This document shows positions 18,324 to 27,598 of a DNA stretch of 64,000 nt, piece after piece. The number at the start of each line of letters is the position of its first letter. Position 1 is the first letter of the stretch. The notes below the pieces were generated by a model, which had not been told where the DNA came from, did no database searches, and saw nothing but the letters and a program-made list of their open reading frames with translations. Position numbers and translations under genes: made by a program. The stretch is taken from the NCBI RefSeq assembly GCF_013369385.1, contig NZ_SZTO01000001.1, positions 124,001-188,000 on the forward strand, given 5' to 3'. Origin of the DNA: Vibrio sp. 05-20-BW147. GTDB lineage: Bacteria; Pseudomonadota; Gammaproteobacteria; Enterobacterales; Vibrionaceae.

Positions 18324-19343
18324 ATGGCTACGATGAAAGATATTGCAAAGCTTGCTGGTGTTTCCACATCAACCGTTAGCCATGTCATTAATAAGACCCG
18401 TTTTGTCAGTGAAGAAATTGCGCAGCGGGTGAATCATGCGGCTAAAGAGCTCAACTATTTTGCCCCTTCCGCCTTAGCCCGTAGTTTAAAAGTCAACCGA
18501 ACCAATACCATCGGAATGCTTGTGACGACCTCAACCAACCCTTTTTTTGGTGAAGTGGTTAAAGGGGTAGAGCGCAGCTGTTATCAAAAAGGGTACAACT
18601 TAATTCTCTGCAATACGGAAGGCGACCACGAGAGGATGAAATCGTCGATAATGACCTTGCTGCAAAAACGCGTCGATGGTTTGATTCTGATGTGTTCTTC
18701 GCTTGAAGGCGAGCGTTTGGATGTGTTTGAGCGCTACCCTGATATTCCCGTGGTGGTCATGGATTGGGGCCCGATGCTGTTTAGTAGCGATAAGATTCAG
18801 GACAACTCGTTACGCGGTGGCTATCTTGCCGCGAATTACCTCATTCAAATGGGGCATAAAGAGATTGGCTGTATTACTGGCCCACTGATTAAGCATCAAG
18901 CTCAAATGCGTTATGAAGGCTATAAGCGGGCGCTCAATGAGCACGGATTGTCGTTCAACCCTGCGTGGATTGTGGAAGCGGACTTCGAATGCGAAGGAGG
19001 CTATCAAGCATTCAAAAAAATCGTCGCCAAAGGCCCTTTGCCAAGTGCTCTGTTTGTTTGCAATGACATGATGGCGATGGGGGTGATCAATGCTGCCAAT
19101 GAACTGGGCGTGGAGATTCCTCATGACCTTTCTATTATCGGTTATGACGATATTCACATCGCTAAATTTATGACGCCTTCGCTTACCACTATTCATCAAC
19201 CCAAATATCGTTTAGGCCAAGCAGCGGTAGAGACCCTATTAAAGAAAATTAATAAAGAGACCGCAGAAGTGCAGGTAGTACAGCTTGAACCGACATTAGT
19301 AGAGAGAATGAGTGTAACGAGATACGGTAAAAAAGAGAGGTAG
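18324..19343 (+). CDS. rbsR: LacI-family ribose operon repressor RbsR
   Basis: A 339-residue regulator with an N-terminal LacI helix-turn-helix (M-K-D-I-A-K-L-A-G-V-S-T-S-T-V-S) and hinge (S-A-L-A-R-S-L-K), then a periplasmic-binding-protein-like effector domain. It is last in the ribose operon and should bind the palindrome at 13246, releasing it with ribose or ribose phosphate. TAGGAGAAC supplies the ribosome site. Confidence 0.95.
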   Translation: MATMKDIAKLAGVSTSTVSHVINKTRFVSEEIAQRVNHAAKELNYFAPSALARSLKVNRTNTIGMLVTTSTNPFFGEVVKGVERSCYQKGYNLILCNTEGDHERMKSSIMTLLQKRVDGLILMCSSLEGERLDVFERYPDIPVVVMDWGPMLFSSDKIQDNSLRGGYLAANYLIQMGHKEIGCITGPLIKHQAQMRYEGYKRALNEHGLSFNPAWIVEADFECEGGYQAFKKIVAKGPLPSALFVCNDMMAMGVINAANELGVEIPHDLSIIGYDDIHIAKFMTPSLTTIHQPKYRLGQAAVETLLKKINKETAEVQVVQLEPTLVERMSVTRYGKKER

Positions 19344-19581
19344 TTCATCTTTCATCTTTTTTTGTAAAATTTCCTTACACTTGTGAGCGTTTTGTATGCA
19401 AAGCTAAGTTGCTTTTGGAGCTCACTCTCGGCGGATTGAAAGTGATTCTGTTTCTCAATATTAAATAGGATCAATCGTGTGATACTCAGCCAAGAATCGC
19501 TATCAATAGTTGTTAATACGAACACTGTGTGGTCTTATTGATATATCGATAAGTTAATTATTACAAGCATTGAGTTGCGAT

Positions 19582-19797
19582 ATGATTGGTAGAAAATACG
19601 CTCATTTTTCAGTTAAATACCCTTGGGTTCATCGTTTTAATCTGTTGTTCACACTGGCGATATTTATCGTCAGTTGCTATGAGTTACTTGCCAATGAAAA
19701 TCTACGGTATGGAGTTGGTATCGCAGTCACCTTTTTGATGGTTTTGGTATTTGCGTTGGCATCTGAATTTAAACGAAAATACCTCGCTCATGAGTAA
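19582..19797 (+). CDS. Small hypothetical membrane protein
   Basis: About 71 residues with two hydrophobic segments (about 15-35 and 43-62) flanked by basic residues, ending K-R-K-Y-L-A-H-E. I do not recognise a family. The ATG at 19582 has only a weak ribosome site. A good terminator follows at 19828, which supports it as a real transcription unit. The 238 bases before it, back to rbsR, are AT-rich and hold nothing else I can name. Confidence 0.55.
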   Translation: MIGRKYAHFSVKYPWVHRFNLLFTLAIFIVSCYELLANENLRYGVGIAVTFLMVLVFALASEFKRKYLAHE

Positions 19798-19827
19798 ACA
19801 AACGTCATCACACAAACGCTAGCAAAC

Positions 19828-19858
19828 AAAAAGCACCTTCTCGTAAGGTGCTTTTTGT
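19828..19858 (+). terminator. Terminator after the small membrane protein gene
   Basis: Stem GCACCTT (19833-19839) with AAGGTGC (19845-19851), extended by A/T pairs to AAAAA-TTTTT, and a five-base loop. It could act on both strands. The next 300 bases up to cheV (19859-20157) are AT-rich with no gene seen. Confidence 0.85.
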
Positions 19859-20157
19859 TTGATGGTCAGTAGCAAGGTGGAATCTGTCGTCTGTGGCTGC
19901 AAACGTCCGTTGAGTTTGATGAGCCAAGAGCAGTGCAAGAAACTGCAGCGAACTGAAAAACTACGACTATTATTGAAAAGAACAGGGTTTTTACTTTGGT
20001 AAAAGTGGTGTAATGCTATTTTTTGTTTAAATATTTGAAGTACTGGGTTGTTTACTGATTTACAAAACTGAGCCAAGCAGTAAAAATAAATCTATCGATA
20101 AAAACTATTGCCTGTTTTTAGGCTGGTTTTTGCTAACCATGAAAAGTATTTGCAATC

Positions 20158-21135
20158 ATGAGCTATTCAAGTAGTACAATTTTGACCGAAAGCGGTACCA
20201 ATGAACTTGAGATCATTGAGTTTCATTTAGAGAAAATGCTACCAAACGGTAAGACAAAAACGTGTTATTACGGTATCAACGTCGCGAAGGTTCGTGAGGT
20301 GATTCAAGTTCCCGAAACGACAGATTATCCGAATGCGCAGCCGCATATGGTCGGAGTCTTCTCCTCTCGCGATATTTTGACGCCTTTGGTGGATCTTGCT
20401 GGGTGGTTGGGGGTTCCAACACGTCCTGATGTTGAAAGAAAATTTGTTATTGTTACCGACTTCAACAAGATGACCAACGGCTTCTTGATTGACAGCATTA
20501 GCCGTATCCATCGCATTTCATGGAATGATGTAGAGTCACCAAGCCAGTTTTTAGAAGCCGGGGAACAAGATTGCGTCGTTGCAGTTGTGCGTAAAGATGG
20601 CAACCTGATCATGATCCTCGACTTCGAGAAGATCATTGCAGATATCAACCCAGAACTTAGCATGGAAAAATACGACGTTAAGACAGACCGTAGCGTCGAT
20701 CTTAACCAACGTATGGTTGTGAAGCGTAACGCCAAAACGATTATGGTCGTGGATGACTCGGCCTTCATTCGTTCTCTGATTCAAGATACCCTAACATCTG
20801 CTGGGTACAATGTGATCGCCTGTAAAGATGGTGGTGAAGCGCACGATAAATTGATGAACTTGATCGAAGTTGCTCGTGAAGAGAACTTACCTCTGAGTGA
20901 GTTGATTGATGCGGTGGTGACTGACGTTGAAATGCCTCGTATGGACGGTATGCATTTAGTCAAGCGTCTTCGTGAAAGTGAAGCGTACAAAACAATACCA
21001 ATTGTGATGTTTTCTTCATTGATGAGTGAGGACAACCGTTCTAAAGCACTGGCTTTAGGTGCCAATGACACCATTACCAAACCTGAAATTGGTCGTATGG
21101 TTGCCATGATGGATAAGTACGTGTTTAACGCTTAA
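20158..21135 (+). CDS. cheV: Chemotaxis coupling protein CheV
   Basis: A 325-residue protein: a CheW-like domain (about 15-165) followed by a CheY-like receiver (about 193-322). The receiver has its acidic pair at D199-D200, the phosphoacceptor D256 in V-T-D-V-E-M-P and the lysine in I-T-K-P-E. CheV links chemoreceptors to CheA and can be phosphorylated as a sink or for adaptation. It stands alone with no other che gene nearby, as is common in vibrios, which carry several CheV paralogues. Start codon at 20158; the ribosome site is poor. Confidence 0.93.
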   Translation: MSYSSSTILTESGTNELEIIEFHLEKMLPNGKTKTCYYGINVAKVREVIQVPETTDYPNAQPHMVGVFSSRDILTPLVDLAGWLGVPTRPDVERKFVIVTDFNKMTNGFLIDSISRIHRISWNDVESPSQFLEAGEQDCVVAVVRKDGNLIMILDFEKIIADINPELSMEKYDVKTDRSVDLNQRMVVKRNAKTIMVVDDSAFIRSLIQDTLTSAGYNVIACKDGGEAHDKLMNLIEVAREENLPLSELIDAVVTDVEMPRMDGMHLVKRLRESEAYKTIPIVMFSSLMSEDNRSKALALGANDTITKPEIGRMVAMMDKYVFNA

Positions 21136-21150
21136 GTGCAAATGAAAGTC

Positions 21151-21190
21151 AGTGGAGCTTGCGATAAGGGAGCTCCACTAAACATACCCC
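21151..21190 (+). terminator. Probable terminator of cheV
   Basis: A nine-pair stem (AGTGGAGCT at 21151-21159, AGCTCCACT at 21171-21179) shortly after the stop, with an 11-base loop. The T-rich stretch starts several bases later, so termination may be weak. Confidence 0.5.
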
Positions 21191-21347
21191 CTCTCTTTTT
21201 TCCTCATTTCCCCATTTTGCGAAACAGTGCCAACTCATTGGTATGTGAGCAAATTGCGACATTTTTCGAAGAAACGTAACCATTCGTAACCTAGCGACTG
21301 AAACCTGAATTAACTGACTTATACTCGGGGGTAGTTTTTATTTGACG

Positions 21348-22523
21348 ATGGCTGCTTTCATGAAATCTATTGTTTCTCTTACTTCCGCTTTGTGTGCCAG
21401 CGTTATGGCATTTTCCGCTCACGCCGCGCCAACCGTCATTCCCGATCCTCCCGCTTTGGGTGCCAAAGGCTATGTGCTGATGGACTACCATTCAGGGGAA
21501 GTATTGGTCGCCAAAAATGCCGATACTCAGTTAAATCCTGCCAGTTTAACCAAATTGATGACGGCGTATGTGGCAGGGCAAGAAATGAATCGCGGCAACA
21601 TTCGCTTTTCAGATCAAGTGGTGATCAGCCGTAACGCATGGGCAAAAAACTTCCCAGATTCTTCGAAAATGTTTATCGAAGTGGGTACTTCTGTGAGCTT
21701 GGAAGATCTCTACCGAGGTCTGATCATCCAGTCGGGCAATGACGCGAGTGTCGCTATCGCCGAGCATGTGGCCGGTAGCCAAGATGCGTTTGTCAGTTTG
21801 ATGAACTCGTGGGCCGACAAGCTTGGTTTACAAAATTCCGCCTTCACCAACCCTCATGGCTTGGACAGTACTGGTCTCTACTCAACACCACGTGACATTG
21901 CCAAGTTGGGGCAGGCGATCATTCGTGATTTGCCTAGTGTTTACCCGATGTACAGTGAAACCTCGTTTACCTACAACGGCATTACGCAATACAACCGCAA
22001 TGGATTGCTGCGAGACCGAAGTATTGCCGTGGATGGTATGAAAACAGGCTTCACCAGTGGCGCTGGTTACAGTTTGGCGACGTCTGCCACCAGTGGCAAT
22101 ATGCGCTTAATCTCGGTGGTGATGGGGTCCAACAGCACTTCAAGCCGTGAAGCGGAGAGCAAACAACTGCTGAGCTACGGTTTCCGCTTTTTTGATACGG
22201 TTTCCCCAACGAAAGCGAATCAGCCGCTGGCAGATACTCGAATTTGGATGGGAGAGAAGAATCAGTTAAGCGTTGGTCTTAAAGAGGACATTTACCTTAC
22301 CTTACCCAAAGGGGATACTAAAAAGCTTCAAGCTGAGCTGATTTATCTGCCGGACCTATCAGCGCCAATCTTGCGTGATCAGGTGGTTGGTCAGGTGGTT
22401 TATAAAGTGGAAGATAAGGTGTTGAAAGAGGTCGACCTTGTGGCGTTAGAATCCGTTGAGCAAGGTGGGCTGTTTAAACGCATTACCGATTGGTTTAAGC
22501 GTTGGTTGAGCAATCTGTTTTAA
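21348..22523 (+). CDS. dacA: D-alanyl-D-alanine carboxypeptidase (PBP5/6 type)
   Basis: A roughly 391-residue low-molecular-weight penicillin-binding protein that trims the terminal D-Ala from peptidoglycan stem peptides. The signal peptide ends at A-H-A-A. The active-site motifs are S66-L-T-K69, S-G-N at 129-131 and K-T-G at 232-234. A C-terminal beta domain follows, and the final amphipathic helix (about I-T-D-W-F-K-R-W-L) anchors it to the membrane. The start could be 21348 or 21360, since neither has a good ribosome site; both give a signal peptide. It may be the dacC-like paralogue rather than dacA itself. Confidence 0.88.
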   Translation: MAAFMKSIVSLTSALCASVMAFSAHAAPTVIPDPPALGAKGYVLMDYHSGEVLVAKNADTQLNPASLTKLMTAYVAGQEMNRGNIRFSDQVVISRNAWAKNFPDSSKMFIEVGTSVSLEDLYRGLIIQSGNDASVAIAEHVAGSQDAFVSLMNSWADKLGLQNSAFTNPHGLDSTGLYSTPRDIAKLGQAIIRDLPSVYPMYSETSFTYNGITQYNRNGLLRDRSIAVDGMKTGFTSGAGYSLATSATSGNMRLISVVMGSNSTSSREAESKQLLSYGFRFFDTVSPTKANQPLADTRIWMGEKNQLSVGLKEDIYLTLPKGDTKKLQAELIYLPDLSAPILRDQVVGQVVYKVEDKVLKEVDLVALESVEQGGLFKRITDWFKRWLSNLF

Positions 22524-22539
22524 TCTTGTCGCAAACGAC

Positions 22540-22580
22540 AAAAGCCGTGAAAGGTCGCCTTTCACGGCTTTTGTTTTATT
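22540..22580. terminator. Bidirectional terminator between dacA and the LRR lipoprotein gene
   Basis: A 15-pair perfect stem (22540-22554 with 22558-22572) with a three-base loop, flanked by A and T runs. It ends dacA on the plus strand and can also serve the convergent lipoprotein gene. Confidence 0.9.
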
Positions 22581-25059
22581 AAAGGTGCGCGTGGCACTCG
22601 TCATTTAAGGTGCTTTTGCTCATGGGCGTTGTCAAAAATACCTTGCCAAGCATTTGGTCAAACAGCGTCAGTTGTTCAAGCAGTTGGGTACTGAAGCGGT
22701 TATTTTCCGCTCTCAGGCACCAAAAACTTGCCGCTGTCGGTGTGTCGAGATCCACAAGGTCAGAGTTTGACACATCCAAAGTTTGTAATTGACGCAGCCC
22801 CGATAACTCGATGTTCACCAATGGGTTATTTTGAACTTCCACATCAAAAACATTGACCGCTGGAGACAAGTCCACGTCTTTCAACTGATTGTGAGAAAGC
22901 ACGATGAAACTCAGTCTGCTTCCTTCGGCCAATTGAACGGAAGTGAGTCGATTGTGAGCTGCATCCAGATCCGCCAGCTCTGGGTTAGCACTCAAGTCGA
23001 GTTGAGCGAGCTGATTGTTTTTTGCATCAAGCAGAAGCAGCTGCGGATTGTGCGATAACGCCAAGGAGGTGAGTGCGTTATCTGCGATATAGAGCGTTCG
23101 CAAGTTCGGATATCGCGCCGCATTAAACTGCGTGAGCCCCTTCCCAGACGCCCCAATCAACACCATACCCTCCTGAAGCTGATTGAAGTCGATATCGGTG
23201 ACGCGAGTATGACTTAAATCGATTTCTTTGATGGGGAGGAGCGGGCCATGTAGGGTGTGCAATTGAGTGCTATTGCCTGCAAGAAGCGCCGCTATTTTCT
23301 GGCTTTGCGAAAAGTCGATGGTCGTGAGATCGGTTTCGCTGATCTCTAATCTTTCTAACTCAAGAAGTGGCCGAATATTGAGTGTCGAAAGCGGGTTTTT
23401 CGACACGCGAACGTCGGTGAGCGCGAGGTTGTTGGCTAAGCTCAGTTCCGTCAGTGCATTGTTGCCCGCATAGAGAGCAGTCAGAGCGGGTAACTCTGTC
23501 ACCCCCAAGGTTTGCAGTTTGTTGTCGCTCACGTTCAAGGTGCGTAGTTGCGGTAGAGAGGGCGCAATAAACTGGGTGAGCTGTGTTCCGGTGATTTTGA
23601 GCGTGGTTAAATCCGGCATGTTTGCCAATTGCAGTTGATTCAGCCTCGCCATATGAAGGGACAAGGATTGCAAAGCGGTTTGCTGACCCAAATCCAAATC
23701 TGCTATCTGACTGCCATTGACCGTCAGTTGTGTCAGAGCAAAGTTTTGCGCTAGGGCGAGGCTCTGCAGCGTGTTAATACTGACTAACGTCAGTGATCTA
23801 AGCGACTTATTGCCTGAGAAGTCGAGTGTTTTCAGTGCAGAACCTTGGAACGACAAACGTTCAATGTTGGGTACATGGTCCGAAGAAAAGTCGGTAAACA
23901 GACGTGACTTGATGGTCAATTTTGCAAGGTTGGTAAAGTTGACCAAATCGCGGCTGGTATTGACTTGGAAAGAAGAAGCGCAGTCAAGTTCCGTCACCTC
24001 GAGTGTATTCTGCCACCCTTTCAGCGTGCGGTGCTGATCCACACAACGTTTGAGCTCTGGGTCGAGGTATTCAATGGCGTTAAAGCTGTGCTCTGCGGCA
24101 GTGATGGCAAGCGTTATTCTGGCGTTGCCAATGCCACCTTGATTGTCTGTCACGCTGACCATTAAGCCGATGCTATCGCCTTGCGTCCATTGCGTCGGTA
24201 CAGAAAAGGTCACATTGGCTTGAGTGGCGTCATTGAGCGTGACGCTTGGTCCCGATAACTGTCTCCAGCGATAAGCGACAATGTTGCCGTCTGCATCAGT
24301 GGCGTGTGCCGTGAGCGTCACGTCGGTGCCTTCTATGACGGCTTTATCTTCTCCAACTGAAACTTGCGGGCGCTGATTGATCGCGCTGTCCTGTACGGTG
24401 ACGAGCTGTTGGTCTTGCGCGGTTGCCCCTAAGTTGTCAGTCACGGTGACGCTAAACTCCAGATCCGTATCGTTATCTACCAAAGGTGCTTTGAACTTTG
24501 GATAAGCTGAATTGACATTCGAGAGGGACACCGTCGGGCCACCCGTTTGTCGCCATTCGATTTTTTCTATCTGCCCGTCTTCATCTCGGGCGGTGACACT
24601 CAGTCCGTCGGCAAAGGCGCCTTCTTCTACACTAAAGGGCGAACCTGCTTGTACGGTGGGGGGGAGGTTGTGTGGCTGAGGAGTGGGTTTGATGGTAATG
24701 CGAATCGTATCTTGCGCTTGGTTGCCTTGAGCGTCGGTTAACGTCAGTTCAAACGCGATGGTGGTTTCTACCGCGACAGATGGAAGGGTGAACTTAAGAC
24801 TTTTCTGGTTAAAAGGGGAGGCATCTAAGCTAGGACCTTCGGTTTGTCGCCACTGAAACGTGGGGGGAAATGCGCTGTCATGCTGGTATTGAGGAACGAG
24901 TTCTATGGTGTCATTGGCATTGTGGAAAAGGTCTTGACCCAGTTCGACGGATAAATCTCGGCTGGAAGGGGGCGCTGTTGAGGTGTTATCGCCAGAAGAC
25001 CCACCGCCGCATGCGGTTATGAGCAACAAAATTCCGGATATTACAAAGGTTCTAATCAT
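22579..25059 (-). CDS. Lipoprotein with Ig/PKD-like domains and a leucine-rich-repeat solenoid
   Basis: An 826-residue surface or periplasmic lipoprotein. The N-terminus M-I-R-T-F-V-I-S-G... ends in the lipobox I-T-A-C before a glycine/serine linker. Three tandem PKD/Ig-like domains follow (about 40-130, 135-225, 230-320), each with W-R-Q-T/L-x-G-P and V-T-D-x-x-G. From about 345 to 800 comes a long run of roughly 20-22-residue leucine-rich repeats of the L-x-x-L-x-x-L-D-L-S-x-N type. The ATG at 25059 is chosen because it gives a clean lipoprotein signal; the open frame extends 43 codons further without one. Adhesion or binding of a polymer is possible, but the ligand is unknown. It appears monocistronic. 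Confidence 0.82.
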   Translation of the reverse strand: MIRTFVISGILLLITACGGGSSGDNTSTAPPSSRDLSVELGQDLFHNANDTIELVPQYQHDSAFPPTFQWRQTEGPSLDASPFNQKSLKFTLPSVAVETTIAFELTLTDAQGNQAQDTIRITIKPTPQPHNLPPTVQAGSPFSVEEGAFADGLSVTARDEDGQIEKIEWRQTGGPTVSLSNVNSAYPKFKAPLVDNDTDLEFSVTVTDNLGATAQDQQLVTVQDSAINQRPQVSVGEDKAVIEGTDVTLTAHATDADGNIVAYRWRQLSGPSVTLNDATQANVTFSVPTQWTQGDSIGLMVSVTDNQGGIGNARITLAITAAEHSFNAIEYLDPELKRCVDQHRTLKGWQNTLEVTELDCASSFQVNTSRDLVNFTNLAKLTIKSRLFTDFSSDHVPNIERLSFQGSALKTLDFSGNKSLRSLTLVSINTLQSLALAQNFALTQLTVNGSQIADLDLGQQTALQSLSLHMARLNQLQLANMPDLTTLKITGTQLTQFIAPSLPQLRTLNVSDNKLQTLGVTELPALTALYAGNNALTELSLANNLALTDVRVSKNPLSTLNIRPLLELERLEISETDLTTIDFSQSQKIAALLAGNSTQLHTLHGPLLPIKEIDLSHTRVTDIDFNQLQEGMVLIGASGKGLTQFNAARYPNLRTLYIADNALTSLALSHNPQLLLLDAKNNQLAQLDLSANPELADLDAAHNRLTSVQLAEGSRLSFIVLSHNQLKDVDLSPAVNVFDVEVQNNPLVNIELSGLRQLQTLDVSNSDLVDLDTPTAASFWCLRAENNRFSTQLLEQLTLFDQMLGKVFLTTPMSKSTLNDECHAHL

Positions 25060-25360
25060 CACTTTCTCTCTGGTTATTTTATAAATTATTCTGTTGCATA
25101 TAAAACCACCTGAGCATTGCGTATGTGAATGTGTAATCGATTGCATTGGGCTGCAAATGTGAAATGAATCGTAAAGATGTCGATTCATTATTGCTCAATG
25201 GGAGATTCAGCAATATCAACGTCACTCACCCAATTGTTTGAGAGGGCTATGGATGAACTCTCGTAAGAAAAGCCTTTTAAGATTTTTGCTTGGCCACTTT
25301 TTTTGCAATGTTCGTCAAGGGTGTCTTTGGGATTAAGTTGAACCATACATGGATGGCTAG

Positions 25361-26041
25361 ATGTTACTAAAGTTGCAGAATATCACTCTATTTTTACTGC
25401 TTTCATTGGTGTTTATTTTCCTGTTTTGGGGGACGAAAACCTATTCTGAAAAACATCGATTAAATGCTGAGCAGGAGCTTGATCGTGTGCATCGAGAATT
25501 AACCGCGGTGCTTGAAGATAGTGAGGTATCTTATCTTTTTCCCCTTGACCGCCGCACCGTTTTGCAGGAGTACGCCGCATTTAACGTTTCTCCACGCTTT
25601 CCCAATCTTTATCACGCGGCAATAGACTATCATGTTCAAGCGGGTTCCCCTGTCTATGCGGTGGCTGATGGCAATGTAAGTTATTCGGGTGAACAAGAAG
25701 AACACCTTGGGCTGGTCATTATTGACCATTACAAAGAAGGGCTGCATTCACTCTATGGGCACCTCTCGACCAAACAAGCAGTGGTGACTCAGGGGCCAGT
25801 GAAACGAGGCGCTATTATCGGTTACGTAGCTGAGCCTATGATACATGAAGGCGATAGCCGTGTGCCGCATTTGCATTTTGCACTGCGTTTAGGAATCAAA
25901 TCAGATTATCCTGAGTCGGGAGAGGGACGTTGGATGGCGGGCTATACGAGTGCTATGCCTGTTTTTCACGGTTTTATTGATCCTGAGCGATTCATTATGC
26001 AGACCATTCAATGGGATAAATGGACGTTACAGGAGCGTTAG
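25361..26041 (+). CDS. M23-family metallopeptidase, membrane anchored
   Basis: A 226-residue protein with one N-terminal transmembrane helix (about 8-24), a short coiled-coil-like region (27-50) and a LytM/M23 domain. The zinc ligands are H85-x-x-x-D89 and the H170-L-H172 motif, both intact, with Y-G-H-L-S at 132-136 supplying the other active-site His. Such enzymes cut peptide cross-links in peptidoglycan. The domain is close to the minimal size. Its neighbours are unrelated. Confidence 0.85.
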   Translation: MLLKLQNITLFLLLSLVFIFLFWGTKTYSEKHRLNAEQELDRVHRELTAVLEDSEVSYLFPLDRRTVLQEYAAFNVSPRFPNLYHAAIDYHVQAGSPVYAVADGNVSYSGEQEEHLGLVIIDHYKEGLHSLYGHLSTKQAVVTQGPVKRGAIIGYVAEPMIHEGDSRVPHLHFALRLGIKSDYPESGEGRWMAGYTSAMPVFHGFIDPERFIMQTIQWDKWTLQER

Positions 26042-26102
26042 GGATTGTGTCTTATTGCTTTTTCGTTAGACTGTGTGCGCAACGCAAGCTAAGGAAGAAA
26101 TT

Positions 26103-26222
26103 ATGATGTTAATTGCCATCAAGTTACTCAAACTCGCGGTTATCTGCGCGGTCTTTTTCTCCATTTACGATTTAATTGAGTTTGGTGAAATCACTTGGTT
26201 CACCCGCTTTTTTGGGCTGTAA
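26103..26222 (+). CDS. 39-residue single-span membrane peptide
   Basis: A short frame reading M-M-L-I-A-I-K-L-L-K-L-A-V... through a hydrophobic helix to a C-terminus F-T-R-F-F-G-L. It is preceded by AAGGAAG at a good distance and followed six bases after the stop by a strong terminator, so it has all the signs of a real gene. I do not recognise the family. It could be co-transcribed with the M23 peptidase 61 bases upstream. Confidence 0.65.
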   Translation: MMLIAIKLLKLAVICAVFFSIYDLIEFGEITWFTRFFGL

Positions 26223-26227
26223 AAAAT

Positions 26228-26257
26228 AACTCGAGACGATGACTTGTCTCGAGTTTT
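26228..26257 (+). terminator. Terminator after the 39-residue peptide gene
   Basis: Ten-pair stem AACTCGAGAC (26228-26237) with GTCTCGAGTT (26246-26255), an eight-base loop and TTTT. It lies between convergent genes and may serve both. Confidence 0.8.
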
Positions 26258-26289
26258 ACATCCGCAGTTTTTTTGCAAACTTTTTCGTT

Positions 26290-27138
26290 CTAACTCTCTT
26301 GGCCGCGAGCGATCATGCGATCAAAATTCGGGTTACCGTGTAATGGTTCCAAATCGGGCTCATTAGCGATGAGGTCGCGTATTGAAGGGCTTGCTTCGAT
26401 TGCTCGTTCGAGATCGTCGATCGACTGCTCTTCCAAACCCAGACGAGAATATGCACAGGCTCTTTGGTAGAGTGCGGGGGCATTAGAACTGTCCATATCC
26501 AGTACGCGGTTACAAAGACTGAGTGCCCAGTTGTACTCTTTGATTTCCATTGCAGCATCGGCTTTGTAGGTGACGGCCTCTAAGTCGCCCGGCCTTATCG
26601 CCAGAATCTCATCGTACACATCAATACGCTGCTCAGCGGTTGGCATACTTTGCGCTCTCAACCACAGGTTATGAATCTCATTGATGATTTCGATCTCTCG
26701 GTTGTTTTCACTGATGATGCGTGTTTTGCGTTTCAAATCTCTTTCTAACGCAATGAACTTCTTCTCATACTTTTCTGCAATGGTTTCCAGCCTTTTATCG
26801 GCCATCGCTTTGGTGTTGTTTTTTAACTCCCTTAATGATTGCCAGCCAACAAAGGCGACAAGAGAAGCAACACCGGCAATGATGTAGAAGAAGTAAGTCA
26901 CTGTCACATTGGCGTAGTTCAGTGACTTATCGGCTACTGAGAGTTCGCGCTCGGTAAACTGAACGGTTAATCGCTTTTCTAAGTCTTGTTGATCTTGTCT
27001 TAGCGATTTGAGCTCATCAAGGATGTATCTCTCCATTAATGGCCTATCGAGCAACTCGCTGTCGGAATACGTTTGCTGCTCGGCCTGTGCGGGCAAGTTG
27101 ATGCTGATTAGCATCATAAATATGAATAAAACTCGCAT
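26290..27138 (-). CDS. TPR-containing membrane protein with signal peptide
   Basis: A 282-residue protein of no named family. A signal sequence (1-19, ending P-A-Q-A-E) is followed by a charged helical part, then a transmembrane helix (about 82-100), a strongly charged coiled coil (105-155) and two to three TPR-like units (about 165-250, with A-L-Y-Q-R-A-C-A-Y-S-R-L-G). It probably sits in the inner membrane with the TPR part as a protein-binding platform. There is no functional partner next to it, so its role is open. Confidence 0.7.
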   Translation of the reverse strand: MRVLFIFMMLISINLPAQAEQQTYSDSELLDRPLMERYILDELKSLRQDQQDLEKRLTVQFTERELSVADKSLNYANVTVTYFFYIIAGVASLVAFVGWQSLRELKNNTKAMADKRLETIAEKYEKKFIALERDLKRKTRIISENNREIEIINEIHNLWLRAQSMPTAEQRIDVYDEILAIRPGDLEAVTYKADAAMEIKEYNWALSLCNRVLDMDSSNAPALYQRACAYSRLGLEEQSIDDLERAIEASPSIRDLIANEPDLEPLHGNPNFDRMIARGQES

Positions 27139-27598
27139 AGAAGGACGGCTCCACCTTTAGGTATGTTGTGCGAATAGCGGTTCGGAGTGTGAATAACGAA
27201 AAGCAGAATGCACAGAACTGCTTTCGCCCACCATCCAATACTCCATCTCTCACTCAGTTAAGAGAGGGCAATTCTAAAACGCTAAATGATTCGATGTCTA
27301 AGTAAATTTCTTTTAATTTTTTATTTGTTAACAAATGAGGGTTAATTGGTGAACTGGGTGTTAATTGTCGTGTTTTGTTACTAGGTTTGGCTACTTTCCT
27401 TTAAAAACAACACGTTAAAAATTTCGTTTTTGTTTGGTTTTTGTGCGCGAGTGGCGTTGGATGTGTTGAGTTGTGTATGAGTTTTGTTGGGTGATTGAGC
27501 TTTATGATCGACGGTAAAAGTGGCTTTATGGTTTGAGATCTAATTATTTTTGTGCCATTTTAATTTAACTAATCGTTCAAATAAAAAAAGGAACACGG
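27139..27598. other. 460-bp regulatory region upstream of betI, no gene
   Basis: The segment has no convincing reading frame. The first part holds the promoter of the TPR gene. From about 27420 to 27520 the plus strand is strikingly rich in G and T and poor in C, unlike its surroundings. The last part carries an imperfect palindrome (27565-27584) and the AAAAAAAGGAAC ribosome site of betI. In Vibrio the bet-cho promoter is known to be under several regulators (BetI, CosR, OpaR-type), so a long control region is expected. Confidence 0.6.
27565..27584. promoter_or_regulatory. Candidate BetI operator
   Basis: TTAACTAATCGTTCAAATAA is an imperfect inverted repeat (six of ten pairs) lying 15 bases ahead of betI. 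The position suits autoregulation by a TetR-type repressor. The match to a BetI box is weak. Confidence 0.35.
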
